Assembly: GCA_003988855.1 (NCBI GenBank)
Contig: QYAI01000040.1
Location: 62,001-126,000 of the forward strand
Length of the DNA: 64,000 nt
Source: Arachnopeziza araneosa
Lineage: Eukaryota; Ascomycota; Leotiomycetes; Helotiales; Arachnopezizaceae
Direction of reading: 5' to 3'
Part shown: piece by piece, positions 1 to 9,697 of the stretch
How positions within the stretch are numbered: the stretch's first letter is position 1
Layout: each line of letters opens with the position of its first letter
Notes under the pieces: model-generated
The model's database searches: none
What the model saw: only the letters and a program-made list of their open reading frames with translations
Told to the model about the DNA's origin: nothing
Program-made: the position numbers and the translations under genes

Positions 1-2176
1 CTTTCGTCAATATAGATGGATGGCATGCATTGGTTCTGGAGGACTCGTTGCGTATACCCTATTCGAATATGATACTTGTATATAAATAAGCAGCACTCTT
101 TCCCTAGGTTCAGACGATCCGTTCACACATGGAAAAGTAGACTTTCGAATACAAAGCGTCGCTACCCGCTCTGACGACAAGTAGTAATCTGATGGTACCA
201 CCCTCATCTCCATGAATGCACCTCATCTCTCTCATTCTTCGGACTCGGGCCCAGCTCCAAGACCCTGGAAGAAGGCACCCAGCCAATAGCGGGCCATCAG
301 GTTCCCTAAATGGCACGACCAGTGACGACTCTAACAGTTTTGTTGCATGTAGCACTTTTCCCACGGCAATGAAGCCCGACGAATCTTGGCCGATGTGAAA
401 GCCAAACTGTGATCGTTGTCGGATGGAAAGTCCGCAGGGAGTGGAAAGGGAAAAGTGATGTGTGAGAGGAGAAGGGCGTGATCGGGAGCGTAATCACTTG
501 TGCTATTCCACAACGACATTTCTGTGAGCTCAGAACTTCTCTTCCTTTTTGCACTTCTGCCACCGTCCCATCCAGATCTCTCGCTAACTGTGGGATTGTG
601 TTGGCGGGTAGGATTTGGTAGACAAGTCCGACAACCACTCCTTCCAGTCACAGGCCTCCCAGACCTGACGCCATCTCAAATCCTCTCGGTGGGGGCCTGG
701 ATAGTGCTGCCCACAGTGCGGATTACACCCGGTGACGGTCAACGTGTCTCAATGTTCCGGCTTTCCATTCCGGCTCTCTGTACGACCAACGGAGTCGAGT
801 AAACACCGTATCTTCATTTCGGGCTGAATAGCAGCAAGCATGATAACATATCTTGTCGAAGCTCGAACGTTCAGAGAGGCAATCTTACCGCACGAAGAGT
901 ATCAAGTTGATACCCCTCCACGAATTGATCGTTTCTGACCGAGGCTTCTCGGATTGGTAGAAGTCAACCGAAAGTTTGGTCCCTACGATCGCGATTTTTG
1001 TATGCGAGAAATGCTTTTCTGACCAGAGGCCCGGTGAGGAGACACGGCTATGGTTTCTGCATACCCGCGGATTGATTCTTGGCCGTCAAACTTCCAGTCA
1101 ATATCATAATCTCACTGCCGTGAGCTCAGTTGCTGGACTCGACGATTACCTTCCTTCAAGTCATGATCATAGCCTGTAGACCGGTCGAGTTACATTGACT
1201 CCAAGGTCCTCTGCAGTGATAGAATTGTATCAAGACAAGAACTACGCACATCATAAGAGGCGACTTTGAAGGGCAATTTACCATTCTTGGACATTTCATT
1301 CGTTCAAATCAAGTGTTAAGATGAAGATGTTATACCCGGAAACTCGATTATGAGATTTGATCCTGTATGAGGTAACACATCGTGATTTCTCTCCTATTCT
1401 CTGAGGTTTAAACTAAGGTTTCACTGTTACTCGGCTTGCCTGCTCCCAGGAGTAAGCTTTGACCGTTCGGATCCTTTGTGGTCATAAATAGATGGCACAG
1501 ATCTTTTGTATATTTGACTTTGTTTGACCGAGGTGAAAGACTAGGTCTTTGATGTCTGAAACTATTTCAACCGAATGGAAACAACTATTGCTCATATGAA
1601 AGGAATTTGCAAAGTAGTTAGAGAGAACCCTCTTGGAAGTTTTCGATAGACTGAAGCAAACTGGGTTTGAGGAATATAGCTCATCTGAAATCTAAGTAAG
1701 GATGTAGGACGGAAGAGGAAATGGTTCGAAGAGTTTTGGTCGGGGGAAAATGCCAAGCACGAACAAAGCATGCCTGGTTATAGTCCTCAATATGATCCTT
1801 GATCACATGGTGTGTATTGACTAGACTGCCCGACTCCATTGGGGTACCTCACGTCTTCAAATGCATTACATAGAAACAGATTATGCAGTAAAGAAACCAT
1901 CTATACATTTTATCACAAGGAGATATTTCCCCTTTTGAATTCTCAGCGCCTTCTGCGATTTGCCATTAAGGTTTTGAAATTTTATCGTACGAGGCAATAT
2001 TTCTAATGTACATCCAACATAAATGCCTGGTAGAAACCATGTGTCGAGTGGTCGTACAGTTCGTGTAATCATCCTCCCACTCTAAGTTTCCCGATATAAG
2101 CGCAGACTCACCTAGACAGTATTGAATAACTTTTAGGAATCTATGCAAATCCGAGCCGCCTGTTTATATTAGGCGT
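1..2176. other. Gene-poor interval, no supported gene
   Basis: Both strands hold only short overlapping open frames (about 110 codons at most) with no recognisable domain and no convincing splice-linked exons. Base composition drifts to AT-rich after about position 1200. It may contain the regulatory region of a gene outside the window and the 3' flank of the adenylate kinase gene that ends at 2177. I see nothing else that I can support. Confidence 0.5.
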
Positions 2177-3179
2177 TTAGGAACCTGTAATTCTGCTAAG
2201 CAGACTTCCACCACGGGCCTTTGGCTTTTCTGCATCAAAAACGCCAAGAAGGCTCTTCCAAACTTGTCCAGGCTCTTGGCTGGCATCAATTCCTTTCCAA
2301 ATGCCAACCTTTTGGTAGTATCCAACGACAGGTGCGGTTTGTTGATGATAGGTGACCAGTCGCTTCTTCAATGCCGCAGCATTATCGTCTGATCGTTGAA
2401 TCAATGGCTCTCCAGTGATATCGTCCTTCATATCCTCCTTAGGTGGGTTGAAAACTCTGTGGTATGAACGACCAGATGCTGGGTGTACCAGACGACCTGT
2501 AATACGCGACACGAGAAGACCATCATCAATCTGTAGCTCTACAGCGTGCTGTAATTTTTGATTTCTCTCGGCCAGCATATCATCTAATCGCTGGGCCTGT
2601 ACAACAGTTCTTGGGAAGCCATCGAGGATGAAACTAGGATGCGTTATTTAAAGTTGGCAAAATCGACCAATTGAGAACCTACCCTCCTTTGCATTCCTGA
2701 TTGGTCTCAAGTTCGGCCTTGATCATACCGATAACAATCTCATCGCTGACAAGTCCACCTTGATCCATAATCTTCTTGGCCTCTTTCCCTAGAGGTGTCT
2801 TCTTCGCGACTTGCGATCGAAGCATGTCTCCGGTGGCCTTGAAGAGGTTAGAAGCTACTTGAGGGAGTGAATGGTATGGATTTACGAACCAAGTGACAGC
2901 AAGAGAATTTCTCCTTGATCTTGGGAGCTTGAGTTCCCTTACCTGTCCAGACTAATTAGCCGGTGCTCCGAGAAGATTATAGGGCGCCGAAAGAAGATGT
3001 GTTGGGGACGTACCAGCACCAGGAGGACCCATCAGGATCATTCTGACACCTTCATTCTGGGTATGGGTTGTACCGCTTGCAGCATGCTGAAGCTTGTCCT
3101 CAAGCTGCTTAACCCGCGCCTCGAGCTTGCTAACCAGGTCTTGCAGCGACTGCACCGTCTCGTCGCGAATTGGAGCCAT
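2177..3179 (-). CDS. ADK1: Adenylate kinase, long eukaryotic type (Adk1)
   Basis: Transfers a phosphate between ATP and AMP, keeping adenine nucleotides in balance in cytosol and mitochondrial intermembrane space. Four exons: 3014-3179, 2890-2942, 2683-2837 and 2177-2633, giving 276 residues. Residues 1-45 form a charged extension predicted as coiled coil. The P-loop GPPGAGKGTQ is split by intron 1. The AMP-binding segment follows (CHLATGDMLR), then FILDGFPRT, then the long LID domain (GRLVHPASGRSYH), which marks the long form. The start is the ATG at 3179; two codons upstream in frame there is only a TTG. The gene is divergent from RPN8, sharing about 510 bases of promoter. The family is certain; the name is by similarity to yeast Adk1. 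Confidence 0.95.
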
Positions 3180-3690
3180 TGTCAATTATGGATGGAGGAA
3201 ATGACCTGACCAAGGCAAGCAAAGACGAGGAGGGAGCCTGCAAGAAGAAACGTGAGATGGAGGATGAGTTGTAGGTGCAACGGCGTCGTTGTTCCAGGGT
3301 GCGTTGAGGAGTTAAATATGCTACTCTGCTCCTCTAGCTTGAAGTAGAAGCTCGGCTTCGTCAACGCCTTTCTCCGGCCGGACAAGCAGCCTCTTCCTGT
3401 GAGCCGAAAGTACGTCGGGAATAAGTTGGTCGACAATATATTTCTATATTATTATCTAGATAGATCTTGACTCGGCAAGACCCGAAAGAGATGCACTTCT
3501 TTGTGAGATCGACTCGGAAACGCCAATGAAAGAACTTTCCATGGAGTCTCAAGATGCACGTGACCCGGTGTTGCGCCTTGCCCTTTCGAGCAGCTCCAGA
3601 GCCGCGAAAGCTTCAGACGCCTAATAATCAACAATCACCAACTTTCCTCAAATCCTCCTCCCTCCTTCCACTAGCCGCACCCAACTCACC
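3180..3690. promoter_or_regulatory. Shared promoter region of ADK1 and RPN8
   Basis: This 511-base interval separates two divergently transcribed housekeeping genes and must contain both promoters and both 5' untranslated regions. The RPN8-proximal 90 bases are pyrimidine-rich (many TCC and CTTCC runs), a common feature just upstream of strong fungal start codons. I could not pick out a specific factor site with confidence. Confidence 0.5.
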
Positions 3691-4859
3691 ATGCCTGCCA
3701 CCACAGCAGAAAGCCTCTCCCTCGTCACCAGGAACGTCTCCGTTGCACCCCTCGTCCTCCTCTCCGCCGCAGATCATTATGGCCGTTCAGCCAAAAATAC
3801 ACGCAAACGAGTGGTTGGTGTTCTGTTAGGGCAGAATGACGGAAAGAACGTACGGGTATCGAACAGTTTCGCTGGTATGCTATGGATCTGCTGGGCATTT
3901 CCGTCTCTCGATCAGTGCGCTAACTTTCAAAGTGCCTTTCGAGGAAGACGACAAGGACCCATCAGTATGGTTTTTGGATCATAACTTCATCGAGTCGATG
4001 AACGACATGTTCAAGAAAATCAATGCTAGGGAGAAGCTGATAGGATGGTATCACTCGGGGCCAAAGTTGAGAGCATCGGACTTGGAGATCAATGAGTTGT
4101 TCAAGAGATACACGCCAAATCCTTTACTGGTTATCATCGATGTCCAACCGAAGGAGGCCGGTGTTCCTACAGATGCTTACCTTGCGGTAGAAGAAATCAA
4201 AGATGTAGGGCTCCAGGAGACATTTCTTTGCCCTTGACTAACCGAACTAGGATGGAACCACGACATCCAAGACCTTCGTTCACACTCCCTCCATCATTGA
4301 AGCTGAAGAGGCAGAAGAGATTGGAGTTGAGCATTTATTGAGAGATATCCGAGATGTAGCAGTTGGAACTTTGTCAACGAGAATCACAAATCAGCTACAA
4401 TCGCTGCAAGGCTTGCATCTAAGGTTGCGAGATATCGGACAATACCTTCAAAAGGTCTTGAATGGACAGCTACCAGTGAACCATGCCATCCTAGGAAATC
4501 TTCAGGATGTCTTCAATCTCCTACCTAATCTCTCCACTCCGAAACCCTCGTCACATATTCCAAACGGTGCCGAAGCACCAACTAAGAGTAACAGCGAGCT
4601 AGCTCACGCCATGAGTATCAAGACCAATGATCAGCTAATGGCCATATACCTGAGCAGTTTGATCCGAGCCATCACTGCCTTTCACGACCTGATTGAGAAC
4701 AAAATCCAGAATAGACAGCAACAAGAGGATAAAGAAGCCAAGAAGGATGATCCCAAAGATGAGAAAGACAAGAAGGCAGCTGGTGTCAACGGTGTAAATG
4801 GTGAAGCGAAGGAAGGCAAGGAGGAAAAGGAAACAGAGGGCAAGGATAAAAAGAAGTGA
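3691..4859 (+). CDS. RPN8: 26S proteasome regulatory subunit Rpn8 (PSMD7)
   Basis: Lid subunit of the 26S proteasome; its MPN domain pairs with that of the deubiquitinase Rpn11 but lacks catalytic metal ligands. Exons are 3691-3874, 3933-4204 and 4251-4859, giving 354 residues. The MPN domain covers about residues 8-150 and contains VVGVLLGQ and the family-specific stretch LIGWYHSGPKLRASDLEIN. The JAMM motif is incomplete, as expected for the non-catalytic partner. A helical C-terminal part (about 180-300) is followed by a Lys/Glu/Asp-rich tail of about 45 residues rich in KEE and KDD. Both introns are short (58 and 46 bases). The match is essentially full length. Confidence 0.95.
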
Positions 4860-5210
4860 TGATTTTCATGAGGCGTTAATCAACGGTGTTCGCGGGCATC
4901 AACCAGAGCGGCATGGCATATTTCTGATGATAATATGTGCCCCTGTATCATAGATGCGTGGCTTGAATAATACTAGCTACGCGATTGTTTGAGATTTATC
5001 CTTCTATGACTTCTCGCTGCCCACTTCGATGTTCGCCTGCCCAGAGTAGCTTCCTCCAGCTCGTTGAGAGCATTTCATCTTCTTCATCTTTACACAGCAT
5101 TCATTCGGAAACGCAACATCTCGCCAAAGACTTCAAGTGCATTGCCACTTTTTATGCCGTCCCTCGAGAGTCTCTGAATTTGCACTGTACCCTCTAGAAA
5201 ACCATCACAC
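4860..5210. other. Convergent 3' region between RPN8 and the SWIM gene
   Basis: 351 bases between two convergent stop codons, presumably both 3' untranslated regions. Only short open frames are present; I see no gene here. Confidence 0.5.
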
Positions 5211-6188
5211 TCAACCACCAGCCGCCCACCCCGCCATCTCCTCCCTCCCCACCTCCCTCTCCTTCACATACTTCCCCACGACCCCATCCCATCTCTCAGC
5301 CATCAAACAAGCAAGGAGATGTTTACAGATGGGAACACCGCCACCTCCCCCGCCCCTACCATCAGAACTCAAGCCTCCAAATTCCCACTCCTCCACCTCC
5401 TCCTCCTCCCCTCCCATCCCGTCGTCGACTTCGTCGTCAGGTGATGAGTTCCAGGGCGCCGAAGACGACGACGGGTACGACGACGACGCAGGGAACGCCG
5501 CAAACGCAAACGCAGCGCAAGAGCAGTTCCACGCCTGCAGATGGACGATGTAGATCATCCCCGCGGCGCTGGCGACTGCTGGGTCGCGGTGGCGCGCTCT
5601 GGACGACGCGGATTGGCCGGAGCGGACGAGGTAGAGCCTGTTCTCCCCATCCCTCTTCGCTCTCACCGTTCTTCTCGGCGTCTGTTCCTCTCCCGTAGCT
5701 TTGGCGGCGGCGGATGGTGGTGGTTGAGAAGAGACTGGGCGGGGATGAGGTGGATGGACACCCACTGGCGCCGGATTCACACTGCCTGCTAATCCGCCCT
5801 CGCCCTCTTCACTCTGCTCACTCGTGTCTCCAGAGGTAGTAGAAGTGGGAGTGGAGAGGATGAGTCGTGTGACGAGACCGCGGTCCAGGAGATCTAGCGC
5901 TTGGAGGAGGGTAGGCGGTGGGAAGAGGACGTGGAGGGTTGACAAGAGGGCGCGGTGGGATGGAGAGAGAGTACTTAGCGGATTCGAGTTTTGGTGTGAA
6001 GCCGTCGCGATGGTAGTCTTACTGTGAGACGAGATGTCAGGTGTGTTGACTTGAGCATGAGCTTCAGGGGGAGGCATGGTAAATAGCGTGTTGAGGAGCG
6101 AGGTCATGAACGTGCGGGGTATAGGAAGTAGGGCTGTCGTCGCCATTGTCCCAAGGAATCTGTTTAGTCTGGGTTGACTGAGTGACAA
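5211..6188 (-). CDS. SWIM-type zinc-finger protein, possible Shu2/SWS1 homologue
   Basis: Single-exon gene of 325 residues. The diagnostic feature is a SWIM zinc finger in the C-terminal half: a CSC pair in the segment WNCSCAAFAF and, about 75 residues later, ICKHLLACLMA, giving CxC...CxHxxA. The alanine three residues after the histidine is the extra conserved position described for the SWS1/Shu2 family, which works with Rad51 paralogues in homologous recombination. The spacer between the zinc-ligand pairs is unusually long and filled with Asp/Glu, Ser and Gly runs. The N-terminal part includes a predicted helical stretch (SPSHRALLSTLHVLFPP) and a Ser/Thr/Pro-rich region. A second ATG at codon 15 (MATTALLP) is an alternative start. 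The SWIM finger is clear; the Shu2/SWS1 assignment is inference. Confidence 0.75.
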   Translation of the reverse strand: MSLSQPRLNRFLGTMATTALLPIPRTFMTSLLNTLFTMPPPEAHAQVNTPDISSHSKTTIATASHQNSNPLSTLSPSHRALLSTLHVLFPPPTLLQALDLLDRGLVTRLILSTPTSTTSGDTSEQSEEGEGGLAGSVNPAPVGVHPPHPRPVSSQPPPSAAAKATGEEQTPRRTVRAKRDGENRLYLVRSGQSASSRARHRDPAVASAAGMIYIVHLQAWNCSCAAFAFAAFPASSSYPSSSSAPWNSSPDDEVDDGMGGEEEEVEEWEFGGLSSDGRGGGGGGVPICKHLLACLMAERWDGVVGKYVKEREVGREEMAGWAAGG

Positions 6189-6639
6189 TTATGAGCAGTA
6201 CATGTTTTGCTTGGCCTGTTGGGCAACGCAGAGGAGATGAGAAGCGAGTCGAATCTCAAGCAGCGAGATGAGAGAAGGGGCTCGCTTAAGAAACACTCAC
6301 AATGCAAGACGAAGATCATCAACTACTTACTAAACACGGAAATAAACTCTTCCCTAAATCACTTGGAGATATGTCCAAGGTACTAGATAACTATTCCTTT
6401 GTTCGTAGGAATCTTTTTTCCGCCACGTTTCAAATGTAACGAAATAATCTTTGTTGACATTTTGAGATGCCTTTCCCGATTCTAAGCGAGGTTAAGTCTA
6501 CTCGACTGGTCTTTACTCCTCATCCTTTGCCTTTTGCGGCTCTTGTTTGAAGAAGTAGCTCAATTCTAGGGTATTGTAGTAGTATACATATCGTCCTCCT
6601 ATCTCTTCTCAAACAATATATACAGTTGGAAATCCATAT
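6189..6639. other. Intergenic region between the SWIM gene and HEM13
   Basis: 451 bases between the start of the SWIM gene and the stop of HEM13, both on the minus strand. It should hold the SWIM-gene promoter and the HEM13 3' untranslated region. No supported small gene was found. Confidence 0.4.
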
Positions 6640-7912
6640 TTACACCCACTCCCTGGGATGTCTTAAGACATCCACTAGCCTCTGCTCTCTACTCCCCTTC
6701 TCAGGTTCATACATATAAATCCATTTCGCTGTCAACGGCAAACTAACCATGATAGCTTCCACTCTCGCACTTGGCGTATTCAGACCAAACGCTGTCCCTC
6801 TATCATGCACCAGATTGAACTCCACATAACGTCCTCTTCTAATCTGCTGCCACTCTTTTTCTTTCTCGGTAAACGGCATATCTTTCCTTTTGAGAAGAAT
6901 GGGGACATATGATGGAAGGAAAGCTTTCAAGCCATCTTGCACAAATGCAAAGGTGTTCTCTTGATCTTTCTCTTGCTCGTCAAGATCATCGAAGAAGATG
7001 CCTCCGATACCACGAGATTCACCACGGTGTTTATTGTTGAAATAGGAGTCGCACCACTTCTTGAAGCGCGGGTAATAGGCTTTATCATGCCTGTCACAGA
7101 CATCCTTTATTGTCTTGTGGAAGTGGATAGCATCCTCATCGAATAGATAGCTGGGCGTCAAGTCTGTTCCACCACCGAACCACCAAGCATTCGAGCTACC
7201 GTCTGGGTTTTCGGTCTCGAAGTAACGGTAGTTAAGGTGGACTGTTGGTGCCATGGGATTTATTGGATGAAGGACCATGCTCAACCCTGCAGCAAAAAAC
7301 TCCAGCGAGTTGACTGTAGGATCGATAGCCTTGTGATTTACTCGCATCTTCTCGATAGCTCCTCGTGGGAGGGTTCCATAGACGATGCTTATATTGACTC
7401 CAGCCTTCTCGAAGACGTTCCCGTCCTGTAGCACACCGGAGATTCCTCCCCCACCATGCTCTCGGTTCCAAGTATCTAGTCGGAACTTCTTGCCATCGAT
7501 CTTTTCTAATTCTTGGATAATTTCTTTCTGTTGTTCTTTCAGAAACTGTTCCATCCGCAATCGCATCGGTGAGTCCTCGGCCACTCCCGACTCCCTCTTG
7601 GTAAGTTCATCCCGCTCAGCAATTGACGGCGCATCGAGCTTGTTTGGCGCTTCTGTAGCCTGCAACATAATTAGCCAGCATCATCGCAATGATCGAGTTG
7701 TAGAGTACCATTGAGTATATCATAGTTCCAATAAACACAATGCCGATTGCGATTCTAGTTTTTGGGGCCCAAACCGTATTCTTTTGGGGAGTCTGTCTGG
7801 GTGGTTTGGAAGAATCTGCAATGCCTCTCCGATATTGCAGCGGTAGAGAGACTCGGGGTCTGCTCTTTAAAGCTTTTGGGAAGCGGAAGCGTGGCCGAAT
7901 AGTCGTGGCCAT
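6640..7912 (-). CDS. HEM13: Oxygen-dependent coproporphyrinogen III oxidase
   Basis: Oxidatively decarboxylates coproporphyrinogen III to protoporphyrinogen IX in haem synthesis, using O2. Exons are 7709-7912 and 6640-7659, joined over a 49-base intron with a GCTAAT branch site; 407 residues. The catalytic domain starts near residue 90 and carries the signatures VHLNYRYFE, WWFGGGTDLTP, the YPRFKKWCD stretch and RGIGGIFFDDL, ending in DVLRHPREWV. Residues 1-40 are Arg/Lys-rich without acidic residues, like a mitochondrial presequence, and residues of about 50-68 form a hydrophobic segment (IAIGIVFIGTMIYSM). That suggests anchoring at a mitochondrial membrane, unlike the soluble cytosolic yeast enzyme. 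The ATG at 7912 is preferred; an in-frame upstream start would add 18 residues. Divergent from ATG8. Confidence 0.96.
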
Positions 7913-8558
7913 AATGATACAGGGAGCTGCTCCAGCAGCAATTGATGTTACGATCGTGTGATGCACATCAGATCAAGATCACGAGACTGACCACTGAACA
8001 GAAGAGAAAGTGAGGTGAGATGAGGCCTGAATTGAGTTGGAAAAGGGCAAAATCGCACCACCGAATAAATTCATGGGGCGATGAGAGCAAACACCTTCTC
8101 GCAGGGATGCAGTTTGCTTCTTCTGGAGGACTGAGGCCGCAAATCAGGCACCAAAGGTCACTCCCATTCGCAGCGGTGTGATTGGTTCAGCCGCAAAGGG
8201 ACCTTCTTCCTCTCTTGTTTGAGTACTCCTCTAGTTTGTCGTTGAATAGGTAAGCAGACAGAGGCTCGTGGAATCCATCTCGTGCTTGCAAATCAGTGAT
8301 CATTCCTTCCCATTCTGATCATTCATCCCACTCGTCCACGTGATTGATCCAGGCACACCGACCCATTCACCGCTCACTACGGTAGGCGAGTCACAGCACA
8401 GCACCGCCCCCCGCCCTTGAGCTTTAGGCTTCTTCGCACTGCGCAGGATCCATCTCAAAGCAACCTCATAAAGACCTGCTCCTCCACCAAAGAAAAACAC
8501 CCCCCTTGACCTCCCACAACATACAAACACCCTATCCACCTATCCATCTACACTCAAT
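7913..8558. promoter_or_regulatory. Shared HEM13/ATG8 promoter region
   Basis: 646 bases between divergent start codons. An inverted CCAAT box (ATTGG) lies at about 8181-8185. In filamentous fungi haem genes are commonly controlled by the CCAAT-binding HAP complex and HapX, so this is a plausible control site for HEM13, but a single pentamer is weak evidence. The ATG8-proximal part is C/T-rich, as is typical upstream of highly expressed genes. Confidence 0.4.
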
Positions 8559-9116
8559 ATGCGATCTAAGTTCAAGGACGAGCATCCCTTTGAGAAGCGC
8601 AAGGCTGAGGCCGAACGTATTGTGAGTTCCCCTCCATCACTTCCAACCACATCTCATCTCCCATCCACCATCTTCATCACCAGAACATCAACTAACCCTC
8701 TCCCAGCGCCAGAAGTATTCAGACCGTATCCCCGTCATCTGCGAGAAGGTCGAGAAGAGCGACATTGCCACTATCGACAAGAAGAAATATCTTGTACCCG
8801 CAGACCTCACCGTAGGCCAGTTCGTCTACGTGATCCGCAAGCGCATCAAGCTCTCCCCAGAGAAGGCCATCTTCATCTTCGTCGATGAGGTCCTACCTCC
8901 CACCGCTGCGCTGATGAGTTCCATTTACGAAGAGCACAAGGATGAGGATGGGTATGTCTCTGTTTCTTTCTTGTCTCTCCTTCATCGCCCATCAAATCAG
9001 CCCATCAAAGAACACGCGAGAGAAAATAAGACGCCAAGCTAACATCCGCCTCCAGATTCCTCTACATCTCTTACAGTGGCGAGAACACCTTCGGTGCTGC
9101 CTGCGAGTCCCTCTAA
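8559..9116 (+). CDS. ATG8: Autophagy ubiquitin-like protein Atg8
   Basis: Ubiquitin-like modifier that is conjugated to phosphatidylethanolamine and builds autophagosomes. Exons are 8559-8621, 8707-8951 and 9056-9116; 122 residues. The protein opens MRSKFKDEHPFEKRKAEAERI and continues with RIPVICEKVEKSDI, KKYLVPADLTVGQFVYVIRKRI and IFIFVDEVLPPTAALMSSIY, all near-invariant in the family. The C-terminus reads SGENTFGAACESL: the conserved Phe-Gly is followed by six residues that Atg4 must remove to expose the glycine. Intron positions interrupt the gene after codon 21 and near residue 103. Identification is certain. Confidence 0.99.
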
Positions 9117-9697
9117 ATCCTAGCCTCCTTACTCCCCCCACCTTGACATCACGGCGTTCGGCGGTAACGGAACATGTGCAATACGACACGAATCAGACGG
9201 CAGTTTTTCCCTCCTTCATTCCCCTTTTCGAACAGTCAGCAGAGACGGAGGAAGTAGCGTTTGGTGCGTGAGTAGCGTTGTGAACTTCTTATGATGTAGG
9301 GAGAGGGTGGAGCTTAAGAGGGGATAGTCTGCCCAGGGGCGATGTGTTGTAGCACAATCAGCTACTTTCTGGGAATAGGTATAATTAAATGCTTTCTGCC
9401 AGTTTTGGATTTTTCTGATCTTGCGTGTGTGACGTATCGGGTACGATTCGATGGATTTGGATGCATGCAATGAGACAACAAATTTCATGCCGTGCTCATT
9501 TTCGAATTAATGCTTCAATTCTCTGATCTTCTGTCCCTGCCAAGCTCCGCAAGACCTGTTAACTAATAATGTTGCCTGTAGCGAGTAGTTATCCCATCGC
9601 TGTCCTATTCACGTATAACTCTAACCTCCAATTCTCTTGAAGAATTCCACAAGAACCTGAAACATCTCGTAATTTGATGCCAACCTAAGTCATCACT
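9117..9697. other. Convergent 3' region after ATG8
   Basis: 581 bases between the stops of ATG8 and the following minus-strand gene. It carries only short open frames and AT-rich sequence typical of untranslated 3' ends. No gene is supported. Confidence 0.5.
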
